Of a stretch of 64,000 nucleotides of DNA, positions 1 through 12,202 are shown piece by piece. Under the pieces are notes generated by a model. The model saw nothing but the letters and a program-made list of their open reading frames with translations. It was not told the origin of the DNA and did not search any database. Both the position numbers and the translations under genes were made by a program. Numbering within the stretch: position 1 is the stretch's first letter; each line of letters opens with the position of its first letter. Source of the stretch: Diploscapter coronatus (Eukaryota > Nematoda > Chromadorea > Rhabditida > Rhabditidae); the NCBI GenBank assembly GCA_964036155.1, contig OZ038423.1, positions 5,223,249-5,287,248 on the forward strand, written 5' to 3'.

Positions 1-2870
1 CTTCTTCCTCCCGTTTCTTCTCTTATATAAGATATTAACAAAACATGCTTTGTTCATGTCATTTTAGGCAAAATTGTAAAAGTCTACGTATGAAATTTTG
101 CATCAAAATTCCACTTTAATGCTGCCTAACTTTTGAGAATTCTTTTTTTCTATTTTCATTTCTTGTGGTTTGTCAAAAATCTGGGATTTTATGGGATATA
201 AATTATTTAGCTTCATTTTCATTTATGCCTTATCCTCCTACGATTTATCGGTAATTTATCAATTCAAGTGCTTCTAATTTTAATGCGAGTTTCTAGCAGA
301 TCTAATTCTTTTTTATCATTGCAAATTATTCATGTTGCAATATTTTTATCCATTATTGTAATTTTATCTTTTCTTTTCCTTTCTCATTTTATCGTTCATG
401 TTATCGAATAAAATGGTGTAATTTTAGACAATTGAAATTCAGGCATGATGTTATTAACGTTTGAATATTGCTAACGCTTATTTTATGACATTTTATCTTA
501 TCACTTCTATACAGCTAACTCGTAATATGTGATGTGCTGTATTTTGCGCACCATTATGCAGTCATTTTTGCTCGCCAACTTTTATGTGAGAAGATCAAAA
601 TTTCTCGCTCAGAATCTATCATTACAATTTTTAGGATGCGAGTATATTTTTTTAATTGAATGCTGATTACTCATAGACCAATATTAAAAATTCATTCTTT
701 TTGAGCATAATGCAAGAAGCAGTAGGTGAAAAAGAAATGCTTTTTTCCAATAAAGTGCTCCAAAATAAAATGTGCAAAATGAATAGCTAGAAAAAATTAG
801 TTAGCAATATAATTAGCATATTTTTCTAGATGCACCTGTAAATCCAAACAAAGATTTAGAAGGGGCTAAATCTCCACACTTCTGCACCTTTCTTCTCTTC
901 TCTTTTGCAGACTCGGTCAGATTTACTTTGCTTCTCTAATTCACACTATCTCCTCTCATTCAATCTTTTTCGCTCTCTATTTCTCTTCCTCTCCCCTCTT
1001 TTTCTCACGTTTTCAATCTCTTTCCCTCCTTCTCTAGTAGGGCTCCTTTCTTTTATATTTGCCGACTATACACAAAACCGTTTAATTTGATGGTTGAAGT
1101 CGACTTTTCGATGATCATATAATTTGTGCGCGAATTTATGCTATCGAATTACAGCGAGATTCTGAATATTCGATGTCAAATTTAAAATCCTGTTCGCTTT
1201 CCTTATAAAATTGTTGTTATTGTTTTTTGTTGGTATTTCACTATTCAATGCAACCACTATTCATCTTTCATCGTGCTAAAATTGTTTCTCTAGATTTGTA
1301 TGCATGAATAAGTTCAACGCATTTTCCTTTCACTCCTAATCATTTTTGGCAGCGACAATTTTCTGCTAGTAATCATTTCGCCTAACGATTTTATGCGCAA
1401 TTTTTATTTCAGAAATTCCGATACGCCGTATTTTATCGCTTCTTTATTGTCCATTAGCGCCATGTTCATATTCTGCTCTCTGGCTGCCAATTTTTATTGA
1501 CACTCGGTTTTGAGTGACTGAATGACCCTTTTACCGATCAATTCCTTGCCTTTCCTTGTATGAACCGGCTTAGCGATAGAGTGATAACTCGCAAGGCTTC
1601 TGATACGTATTGACATGCAAGTTAACACGCGATTATTCATGCATTCCATAAGTTAGAGCATTCGTTCGATTTTTATCACAATTTTGATTACTTTCTGCGA
1701 CACTGCAATCTGAAGAATGAATCTCTCAGCGAAAATCCTTTCCTCGATTAATCGTGGATCAGTCCTACATCAATGTGAACGATCGGGGATCGTTCCCAAA
1801 AACTGCGAAAAGCCCTGCAAAAATCGGCGATCAACCCTCAAATAACTCTTTATTACCGACCGACCATAGAAGGTTATTTGAGGGCTGATCGTTGATTTTT
1901 GCAGGACTCGTTACAATTTTGGGAATGATCCTCGATCGTTCACATTAATGTAGGACTAATCCACGATTAATCGAGGAAAGGATTTTCGCTGAGCTAATCT
2001 ACTCTCTAACCATGATATTATTTTTGGCGCTAAATATTTTAGTTACCGATTTTTCCTTAATTTATTTCATCAATTTTATTTTGTCAGCAATTTGTCTATT
2101 TGTTTTGTGAATGAAGGTCAAAGTGGAGTAATGTTAGAGTAAAGTATGCAAAGTTTGCGCTGGAGAAAACTTGGCAGAGAATGTAACATTTGAAAGTGTG
2201 AATCAGCCTGCTTCGTTAAGGGAAAAAACGTTTCTCCCCGCTTTGTTTCACTTTCTCGTAGAAATTCAAATGCTCAAAGCGTTTTCTCTACAATCCAATG
2301 GCTATTTTCGGCCAGCTTCAAACGAATGCAGTTCAACCAAAATATGCAATTAGAAAGCGAGAAACCGTTCATTTATTTGAATTTTCTATGGTTAGTTGCA
2401 ACATCACTTTAAAATCAGAACCGTTTAAATTTTCAGTATCTTTTCGGAATAACCATCCAAATTTATCAATTTTCTTCGAATTTTCTCGCCTTTTGATTTT
2501 ATCGTTTGAAAATTCTCCTTATCAGTTTCTGGATTAGTAGTTTTGACGATTTTGTTATTTTATCGCTTCGCTTTTCCTTTGATGGAATTCTTCTGCTCTC
2601 AAGTAATTTCTCTTTCTCGCTTCAGACCTTCAGGGTCATCTAGAGACTGAGATTCGATTCCCAAATTCGAGTTGGCAATTTTGATTACTCTCTTTCTCTT
2701 TGCCCTCTTTCATCATATCACTATCTCTATCTCCTGAATCTTTCGCTATTTTCAATCCTAGGCAGTTCAATTTTCTTTGCATCATTAGACTTGGTTTTTC
2801 TTCTCTGAGAGCGACCTTCCATAGTTGACCGACTTTTTCTGCTAATTTTATCGCAAAATCACTCGAAATA
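1..2870. other. No gene recognised
   Basis: AT-rich sequence with frequent T-runs. The open frames here (for example 905-1090 and 2171-2537) are short, rich in Phe/Ser/Leu from pyrimidine tracts, and show no family pattern or good splice structure. The only clear structure is the fold-back repeat at 1725-1993. Part of this stretch is presumably the upstream region of the gene starting at 2871. Confidence 0.6.
1725..1993. repeat. Long inverted (fold-back) repeat, MITE-like
   Basis: Two arms, 1725-1846 and 1873-1993, are reverse complements of each other over about 121 nt with a 26-nt loop between. By eye about nine bases in ten match; the outer 35 nt (starting CTCAGCGAAAATCC) and the innermost 12 nt (CCCTCAAATAAC) match almost perfectly, and the middle differs by scattered changes. 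There is no open frame for a transposase. The form fits a non-autonomous fold-back or MITE element. No convincing target-site duplication is visible, although AATCT lies close to both ends. Confidence 0.8.
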
Positions 2871-5800
2871 ATGAATGTTTGCAGTTTCAGAGGATTTTGT
2901 ATGGCAATTGGTATAGAAATTTTACTGCTACTGCACACTCTTCACACACTTGGAGCTGTTACTTGTGTAAGAATATATCAGTATTTTTGAGTAAATTTAG
3001 TATGTTCTTGGAATTTTAAAAATTAGATTATCCAAACTTCAATGTCATTTTCACACTCTATAGCCAAAAATAGTGTGATGAAAACTCAATGTATATTAAT
3101 TTCAAAAATATATTAAATGACCAAATAAATGCACCCTAGAAAGCGTTATTCCAGGCAGTAATTTCTGGGAATTGGTGGTACTTGCTGTATGAGATCGTCA
3201 TTCTGTCAGTGATTACGATAGTTCTCGTCTCGCTATTCAACGCTAGGAAATGCCGATGCAAATGTAGCGGCGAGAAGAACGAAGCTCTAGTGATTCCCGT
3301 GCGAAGTCAAGTTCGACAACATGCTCTTCCCCAACCACAAAAGAAGAAAATCGTCAAGGTTTATTTTTAAATGAATAGAAATTACCTAAAAAATATCCTT
3401 TACTGTACCCACTCAAAATAATGGAATAACTTGAATAACCGAAAATCAAATGCTAAAAAATAATAAAGTCTGGACTATCTTCAGAAAGACGATAGTTTCC
3501 TGATAAAATTTCATAGCCTTTTCGTAAAGAAGTTTCAATATTCAATTTTAGACTGTTCAACTCACCCAGACTGGCAACAAGGCTCGAATTCAGCCGAAAG
3601 AGCTGGAAAATGGACGGCCTCCTGGAATTCTGCGGAACAAAGCGATGCGAATTGAGCAGATAGAGCCGAACAAGGAGGACATAGATCAGATTGACAGAAG
3701 GAGGAATCGAGCCAGAATTGATATAGAAGAGCCACCACCGGTCAGTGATAGGGACAACTCTCCTCCGTTGCCGAGGAGCGTCGTGTCTCCAGATCTGTCT
3801 GAAGGAGCAATCGATGTCGCTTTCGAAACGGTGCAAGAGCAGGTTCGTGAATTTATTTTTACTCACATTTTATTTGTCTTGCTAATTTTTCTCGATCAAA
3901 AATTGCTTTATTCGTCTCATAAATGGTCGCATTGTTGAGTGCACAATTTACTTCCTGCAATTTTCGACACGTAATTTTGTGAGCCTTGCGAAAGAAGCTA
4001 TTTTCTCATGCATCATTCTGCTAGAAATAAGGGGTTCACGTAGGAAATGTGGGATAATTTTCATTGCAAAATTCATAATTGACCGTAATTGTGGACGCGT
4101 CTATCTATAGTTAGGTGAAAGAACGTCTGAAAATATTCTTCCATGGAGGTGGGTAGCCAATGATGATGCGTAATAGAAAATTTGACAATTAGTTGCAAAA
4201 CTGAGCTATCTCGAACCATTGATCATCATAGTTAATCTCTTTGTTTACATTGTGCTCATCTGCGATATGTTGGAATGATTGCATCACAATCCTACTCGAC
4301 CCAACTTTGTGAAGTTTGAATAAGATAGTGGTTAAGCCAAACCATTTTGGAGAAAATAGCATGAAAATTATGTCCAAATTTGGCTTATATACAGGAATGT
4401 CAACGGATAAGGTGAAGGCACGGATTTGAAAACTGGACAGGCACAGGCACGATTTCCGATACCTTTTGGCATCCCTGCTTATACAGATCGTTTAGAATCG
4501 CTTCTTTTTGCAATCAAAAACTTTCGCAACTTCAATATATTTTTATTTTGCGCCTTCAAAATCTTATAATCAGATTCAAGTCTTGATATTCATTTGAATG
4601 CCAACAGCGAATGATGCCATAAATTCGCAGGTATACAGCTGCTCTGCAGTCTTGCAAAGGTGCGTAGAGAAGGCAGTGAATAGAAGGAAAGGAAGGGATT
4701 GTCGGCATCTTGTAAACATAGGCTCATAAATAAGAACGGTCAACTGAACAAGGGACAGCGATACGGGGGCAGAGGCTGTAAATCGATTGAATGATACAAG
4801 GGACAGGGGACAGGAGCGGACAGATTTGCGCGGACCGGTCACAACAAAGGAAGAAGGTTGTATAACGGACATTGCACCGACGTGTTAGAATATGTAAGAT
4901 AGGTGAGAATAATGGGTTGAACAGAATGATGAAGTTCTCGCAATATTTTTGACCAGCTAAATAGCAGTTGATTGTGTGCGAAAAATAAAGAAAAGTAGGG
5001 AAAAGAAGTAAGGAATGGAGAGATGGTTAGTGACGGAGCGGTTCGTGGTATTTCTTTGATGCTTTTCAGTTATAGGTAATCTTGGAGAATAAGAATTATA
5101 AATTGAAAATACCTAAGAATCTGTTGATCTATCAACCAAGAAACTAAATTCAAAATTGAATTATTCGAAATCAAACAGTCAAGACTTTCATCGCTTCTAG
5201 ATCGCATAGCTTCATCTACATTTCCTTTTCATTCCAAAATCGTATCCAAATTAGTACAATCCTCATCCATCCGACAGCACGCTGCATTGTTTGAACTGGT
5301 GTGCATAGCCATTCTGCAATCTGTCTGTCAGCCTGACTACAAGTCGAGTTATATCCGGTTGCATAATTTCTTCCAACCCCTCTTTGTCTCTCTTCTCTCA
5401 ATCTGGGCACCTCTCTACCTTTCTTCCCTTTCTCTGTGCCTATGTTTGTGTTTCCATTGAGCCTGAACCACAAGGTCAAAGACGCATTACCATTACACAA
5501 AGTGAATAAATGCATACGATGAGAGAATTAGAATGGAGTGGAAATAGTGAGAAGTGCAGAAATAGAGGGCAGGATAAATTGCACTACACAAAAATAAGCT
5601 GCTCCACAGGGCAATTTTCTGCTACTCAATTATTGGATCGTGATAGGATCTAGTGGACTTTTATAAAACTGAAATAAGAGAATTCCAATACCCAATACTA
5701 TATCGATGCTTTCAAATGTAGAATTTTCATAAGAATAAAATGATAAAACTCGAAATATTACACTAATTTTTAGCGCTAACACTTATGAAATTCAGAAATC

Positions 5801-6043
5801 GTTACCCTTATACTTGTGATTAGTTTTAGCGTTAATGTCAAGAAGTAACATCTCTGATTTAAAAAAAAAACTAGTAGAAAATGATGATGATTAAAAGAGA
5901 ATAAAACCATTTTTCAGGTGCGACTTCTCTACGAAGAGCTTGACTCTCTGTACAACACGAAATACTCTCCGAATTGTTCGATCCCGAAATTTCCCGCGGT
6001 TATAAACGATGCTCGAAACGGGTATCATGTCACGGATTTATAA
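2871..6043 (+). CDS. Small single-pass membrane protein, unknown function
   Basis: Four exons in consistent phase: 2871-2966, 3155-3358, 3552-3842, 5918-6043, giving about 238 residues. The ATG at 2871 opens a hydrophobic leader (residues about 10-30). A second hydrophobic stretch at about 42-59 (LYEIVILSVITIVLVSLF) is followed at once by a basic, cysteine-rich patch (ARKCRCKC), as expected for a membrane stop and possible palmitoylation. The remainder is a charged, proline-containing cytoplasmic tail ending GYHVTDL. Taken together this suggests a type I single-pass protein with a very short outside part. The last intron is about 2.07 kb, far longer than the other two. I do not recognise a family. 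The small first exon is the least certain part; it is supported by phase 0, a GTAAGA donor and its signal-peptide character. Confidence 0.6.
3843..5917 (+). other. Long last intron of the orphan membrane protein gene
   Basis: About 2.07 kb between exons 3 and 4, bounded by GTTCGT and TTTTCAG. The open frames inside (such as 4576-4872 and 5216-5515 on the minus strand) have no family pattern. No hidden exon was convincing. Confidence 0.45.
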
Positions 6044-7789
6044 GTGGCTTTTATCAACCACAAAGAGATTTTTTAATCTAAAACAGCTTTAAAAACAACG
6101 AATTCTCCGTTTTCCATTTTGTAAATACGATCTAAACATTATGCGGGCTTTTCTATTAAAGTTTCAATCAAACATTTATTCCCTATTTTTGCAATTTATG
6201 ACAGTTTGAATTTTGTTGTGCAGTTATTTTGTTTCTTCCGGTGATTGAATTTTCAATTTCAATTTGATGCCTTAGAAATTTTCGATTTTCAAAAACATGC
6301 CTTGCCTTATGAACATTTTCAAATTCAGTATTTCGAAGAGAGAATCATGTCTTTCACAGATGCACAACTCAGTTCAGTTTCATCTATCGGGTCAGCCAAT
6401 GAGTTGTTGGAATATCAGATCAACATCTTATCTTTCTTAAGATTATTCCGGATCATAGATCGTAAAAATATCATTTAGATTGAAGTAGGGCAATGTTGAG
6501 AATTCTAATAACTTATTGGATGACCCTAATATATTTTTTTTTGTTGAAAATAAAATAAAACTCTGGATTACTCACAATGTTGTATTCTTGGAAATTCGCA
6601 GAATTTCCAATCTCGTTGCCCATTCCATTACCTCCCCCGCGTGCATGCATATCGTGTTTTTGTTTGCCTACCTGCCTGCAACTTGTCAATTCGGCATTTT
6701 CGCCGATTTCTGTATTCCTGCTGAATCAAATGTGCCCCATCAGGTCGATTTCTGCCTCGCAATAAAATGCCCTTTCGGATGCAAATTTATAGTTTGACAC
6801 CACCACCGTCTGTCTGATTTTGTAGACCTACGGTTTCTTCATTATCCATCTACAGCGCTACAGAGCACCCTTGGCTCACGCATTCCTACAGTTTACCGAA
6901 CTTCGACTTCGAAAAGAAAGTAAGTTGATGAGCAGTTTCAATTAATTTTCCGAAATATCCATGTTGTCTAGCTAAATTTTGACCAGCACGTTATCTCGAA
7001 GAATCATTTGAAAAACTCAAAATTCTATTCGTGTAAATCTCCATTTCAAATATGATCTGACTCAGTTTTCGCCTAATTTCAAGGAATGCCATCGGAAATC
7101 AAGCAGCTGGCCTTTCTCTATTTCCTCTCTCAAGCCGTCTCTCAGTTTCGCCCAGGCGATTCTGTGACCACACGACACGAGAACGGCGATTTGACGAATA
7201 TTGAGACAGGAGACATACTCCAGATCATCATCGACAGCTTCAGTGGCAAATGATTCGATCGATAAATATCTCAAATTGCAATACCAGACTTTTTACTTTG
7301 ATACTTTTAGTAGGTGTTGTTCTGTTGAATTCTTCTTCATCAAATTCTGCAACCATTACTTCGTTTTTATGAAATTATTTCATCATCTCGTAATTCCAAT
7401 AAATCTTTGCAAAATTCTTTATTCGCAGCTTTGCAAGGATAAATTCAAGGTTGTTGTATCGTTTTGCGCGTTTTCGTGGAATCGGTGATCTGCAAATCGG
7501 CATTTTCTGCTGTCGAATTCAGGAAGGGGAAGAAGTCTGATTGTCAGCTGCAGTTCTCGAAGTTCCAACGGTGTATTCAGCAGCTGGGAGGGCCGATTCG
7601 AAAGATTGTCTGGGGGTTGAAGAGGCCGTAGGGGACTGAAAATTCGCATTGTAATTGGTCAATTTTCCGGTCCGCTGACTTTGATTAACGATGAGCCCTT
7701 CATAAGAAAGCCGAAATGGGATTACATTCATAAGCTGTGCCTGAAGAAAAGGAAACGCTGCTTCCTTGTTTCGGATCGATTTCTTCGAA
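6044..7789. other. Intergenic stretch with unresolved coding-like segments
   Basis: Between the orphan membrane gene and the receptor subunit gene lie GC-richer islands at about 6826-6917, 7085-7257 and 7500-7760 that are open in several frames. On the plus strand, 6826-6917 can be read after a TTTTGTAG acceptor as a short peptide ending LPNFDFEKK before a GTAAGT donor. On the minus strand, 7519-7731 is open downstream of a good CCTTTTCTTCAG acceptor. I could not join these into one convincing model, and no family was recognised. They may be exons of a small gene, alternative 3' exons of the upstream gene, or decayed sequence. Confidence 0.3.
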
Positions 7790-10700
7790 ATGGCTATTTT
7801 GAAATTTGTCGCTCATTACTTTCGTAAGTTTTTAGCAAAATTTATAGAAAAAAGAGCTCAATAATTTATTAAAAAATTGAAATAATTTGTTTTCAGTTTT
7901 GCCTTACTTACTCCCTGTCGAATGCAACAAATTCGAGAGTCAGCTCTATGAGGAACTGCTTTTCGCCTACAACAAAAATGTTCGACCAGTCAAACATGCG
8001 AATGAGTCTGTCAAGGTCAAGTTCGGAGCTTCATTGATTCGAATCATCGAGCTGGTAAGAATTAGGAACAACGAGGAATTGTTGCAGCTATTTCATCACA
8101 CATCTTGAGGATGAAGTGAACCAAATTTTGACAACGAATTTGTGGCTGGAAATTCAGTGGGTGGATTACAAGTTGCGATGGAAGCCCGAAGACAAGAACG
8201 GAATCAAAAAACTGCACATGCCGAGTGATGAGATATGGCTTCCAGACATAGTACTGTCCGACAAGTTAGCTATTGAGTTGTTGCACCAGTCAAGAAGCCC
8301 AATCACTACAGCCATTGTTCATCTAAATTTCCAGTGCCGTTGGCGAAGCTCAAATTTCGATTCGCAACGATGCGATCGTGTACTACAATGGACTGGTTGT
8401 GTGGAAGCCGCCTGTCATTTTCAAGTCGTTCTGCTCTATCGATATCGAACATTTTCCGTAAGCACCGAAGGAAGCAGTAATGATCGCTAAATGTATCATT
8501 TTACAGATACGATTCTCAAACTTGCCAAATGACATTTATGGGATGGAGCTATGACGGTTATGATCAAAGTTTACGACAAATCCCGGTCGGCTTTTTTATG
8601 GCCTTAGAATATTTTGAAGGCCGCTTTCAGATGACTGGCTTCCCCATCGTGTTTCAAATCAATAAGGAAAAAAATCTTGAGATGGAGTTCAGCCCGAAAG
8701 GAATGGAACTGAGCTACTTCCAAGAGTAAGAATTTTAGAAAATGATCAAGCTTGATCATCAATGTCGTGATCCATGAGAAATTGAGATTTCTCATAGTGC
8801 TAGATTCTCTCCCAAGGATTGATTGTGAGAGAAATGTACACTTGGAGCAGTTCGCCTTCCATAGGTTCTGACATGGCATTTCTAATTGTCTGATATCGTT
8901 CTATTGAAAACTGACTGTAAGAACGAGAATGCTCTTTGATCTTCTCGAAATATTTCTCACAGAAGCATGGAATGGGATCTAATCTCGCTGACTTCTGTCC
9001 GTCATCTCAAGTTCTACGTGGGCTGTTGCGGTCATGCCCCGTATCCCGATATCACCTACAAATTCGTTTTGAGGAGAAAGCCTTTGTTCTACACAGTCAA
9101 TCTGGTTATTCCAGCGATGCTCATAGGTATAGCTGATCATTGCTTCCAGCTTCATGTTGGACCCCTCTTGCAGCCTTCCTCGCTATGTCGACTCTGTACG
9201 TGCCTCCAATCGAACACAAGATAGCCCACTCCACAAACGTTTTCGTCGCAATTTCCATTTTCTATCTTGTTCTCATCGACTTGCTACCAGCCAATTCTGT
9301 CGTCATTTCGTTGATCGGTAGGAATGAGCAGATGATTATTTTATACAAGAAAGGGATTTTAATTTCAATCCTCAGGCAAGTATCTCCTGTTCCTAATGCT
9401 CGAGATCTTCATCGTCACAATTCAATCTGTCGCAGCTGTGAATTTCTATAGAAGGTAAGGAATCGCTAGGTTAAGATATAGATCGAACTATTTCAGAACA
9501 ACCCCGTTACCTGAGCTTGTTAGAAGATTGTTTATCAAAACTCTGCCAAAATTTGTGTTCTTGAAGCCATTCGGAGAATTCGATGAGTCGATGAATGAGG
9601 AAAATGACAGCACAGCAAGCAATTACTCTGGTTAGATCATATCTTCTAAAACTAGGATGGGAAAAATTGTTATGCTATTACTGGCAGGACTTAAAATTCT
9701 TGACATTTTTATGACACTGACACGGCACTGGAGTGTCAGTATCAAACACTAAGCCCTGGCTACTGAGCCAGAAGTCTGGGAGATCGAAAATGGGGAAAGA
9801 AAGAAAGATTTTAGGCCAGCTCTCTCTTTTTCGCGTGCTATTTCTTTTTCTAACCACAACCACTGAAAATAACCGTTCACCACTTTGTACCTTACAAATT
9901 ACGAACCGAATATACCGAGAGCCTAGATATTAGATTTTTCCAATTTGATTTCCAAGAAAAATCACGCGTATTTCTCGAAAAATTTCTGTTCAGGTCTATT
10001 CGAAGTTCCCTCTTCTCGAAGACCATCTCCTTATTGCATTACGACGAAACGAGATGTGATGGTAGAACAGTTGGAGAGAAGTTCAACGGTGAATGAGTAA
10101 ATTGTTCAAAATTCTACGATTTCCGAATTTACAGATTCGTCTATCTCATCTGGCTCAGCTTCGTGGAATGCATTCAGATGTGATTCGACGAATGATTGAT
10201 AGCATTGGTTATGTGGCTGACTATTGTAAAGCTCTCAAACGAGAAGCTGCGGTAAGGGCACTTGTTCTTTTCTAAAGTGGCTGAGTAATTATCGGTCTTG
10301 TATTAATCTAAACATTACGATGCCATTTTTCCATTTGTTGGTTCAGATTCGAGATGAATGTGAATACATTGCGACTGTGTTCGACCGCATTATTCTCGTA
10401 GTGTTTCTGCTGGTCAACACAATCGGAACAGCCATCGTCCTACAGAGTTCTTGGCCTGCTTTCTTTGGATCTGTGAAACCCCTAACAGCCGTAAGAAATT
10501 ATTTGTTTAAAAAATTCCGAAATGCGAATATTTTCAACCAATGATTTTCTCAAGCATGAGATTCCGAGCGTCATAGATACAAAATATTATCCAACGAAAT
10601 AGTTTCGATCCAGACATTGCCTTCAGATGAGAATTTTCCCACACAAAAATTAAACACCAGATTATCTTTGACGATAAAATATTTTGGATGACAATATTAA

Positions 10701-10854
10701 AAGAAACATTAATTTCCAAAGAACGAAAAATAAAAATTTGTAGGATCCGGTAACTCGACCACTGACAGGCGACAAATTCGAGAGTTTCATAGATAACTTT
10801 TCCGCGACTGAGTGGTGGACGAATGATGGATCGCATGATATATACAACTTTTAG
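7790..10854 (+). CDS. Nicotinic acetylcholine receptor-type channel subunit, alpha-like
   Basis: Thirteen exons: 7790-7823, 7897-8054, 8110-8264, 8335-8457, 8507-8725, 8963-9126, 9174-9317, 9376-9454, 9497-9630, 9994-10088, 10135-10251, 10347-10490, 10744-10854, all in phase, about 558 residues. A short signal peptide ([18 protein letters not shown]) leads to a Cys-loop ligand-binding domain: [14 protein letters not shown], the loop [15 protein letters not shown], then GWSYDGY and MEWDLIS. The vicinal cysteines in [15 protein letters not shown] mark an alpha-type subunit. [17 protein letters not shown] starts M1. M2 ([20 protein letters not shown]) is unusual, with His where most cation channels have the Glu of GEK. 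M3 and M4 ([20 protein letters not shown]) follow. The product should be a pentameric, plasma-membrane, acetylcholine-gated channel subunit. An extra small intron may lie within exon 5 (about 8570-8660), where the protein is longer than usual. Confidence 0.88.
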
Positions 10855-12202
10855 TTGTTATTTTTCAATTTTACTTTTATTGTTTTACGATTATCTTATG
10901 CCCTTCTGAGATTTGTTCTTATTTTCATACCGAATTATACGAAGGGAACTACAAATGATCGATTGAAAGTGTCCCTTTCGGCTGCTCTTTTCAGTAAATG
11001 AAGAACTGCTCTTATCCAGATAAATCGCGTAATTATTCAGTGTTCGAAGTCGAAAAATGAATCTTTGAATATGAATTCTTGAATGCAATCAAAATTTTTA
11101 TTATTTTCTATTTAATGTGGGCATTCAATGGAGATCTTTGATCTTCGTTTAACTACTATTCAAAATCTGTAATTATCCTCCTATGCATGCTAGCAGATTT
11201 TTAAAAATATATTCTCATATTTTGACGATTTTGGCTAATCTTTTATATGATTTCTGGATTTAATTTTCTAACTTTATTTGAAATTTGTCGAACTTGAAAA
11301 TTTTTCGATCAAATTGTCTTTCATTGTGCATTAGAAGTTTTCATCTCTATGCTTGTGTTTTGCTGCAAAGTGCAAACTCCGTATGAGTAACATATCACTA
11401 TTATCGGCTATTTATTTGATTCGTCTAAAAATATTATCACCTACAAGGAAACTTTATTGCACGTATTGCAATGCAAAACTGAAAATTGAATAACGACAGA
11501 GTCGGCTAGACGGAAGCTTGCATATTTTTTTAATAGAAAGCTTAGCACAATTGGATTTTCAAAAAAATTTTCGTAATTTTATTTTAAAAATTGAATTACT
11601 ATTATCGGCAAACATTATTTTTGTCAAGCACTTGGAACGTACCGAACAGCATTCTTTATTATGACTGAATTAGAATAATTTGAGTAAATTGGACAAGAAA
11701 AGCTCCCTTCTATGATATGAGAAATCATTAGCACATATTGAAATCATTGCTGTGAGTAGTTTCGGTTTAGATCAAGGATCCTCTCATTTGGTCAGTAGAT
11801 AGGATTATTTTTTAGGACTTATACAAGTGTTATTGTGATATTTCAATAGCGTAGGGCTGGGAAAGTTTATTAGTGATTGAGTACGAATAATTTGCAAAAT
11901 TTTGCATAAGCTACCTTCAATTATTGAGATTTTCTGCGCAAATTATTTCAGTTTCTATCAGACGAAAAAATGAACTATAGGGGGTACGTCGCATGAATCA
12001 AATCATATTAGATACCAGGCTATACTTGTGAAAGTTTGTATTAATCTCATGTTGAAAAGGACAAACTAGTAAGAAGGATACCATAGACAGGCCGCAAAGA
12101 GTTCATAACGATCATTCTCCCTAAGTCTGGTTTCCACTATTCTAAGATATCTGTTCAGAACAGAATCATTCGTATTCTAGCTTTGATAGTTTCGAAATTG
12201 GG
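10855..12202. other. No gene recognised
   Basis: AT-rich spacer between the receptor subunit gene and the chemoreceptor gene, with only short, uncharacteristic open frames on both strands. It should hold the 3' end of one gene and the promoter of the next, but no specific site can be supported. Confidence 0.55.

Noticed and set aside
4576..4872. Minus-strand open frame of 98 codons within the 2-kb intron
   Set aside because: No domain, no splice partners, and a composition like its surroundings; probably chance.
8743..8758. Perfect 16-bp palindrome TGATCAAGCTTGATCA in a receptor intron, with a small hairpin just after
   Set aside because: Too short to distinguish from chance in AT-rich intron sequence and no partner structure nearby.
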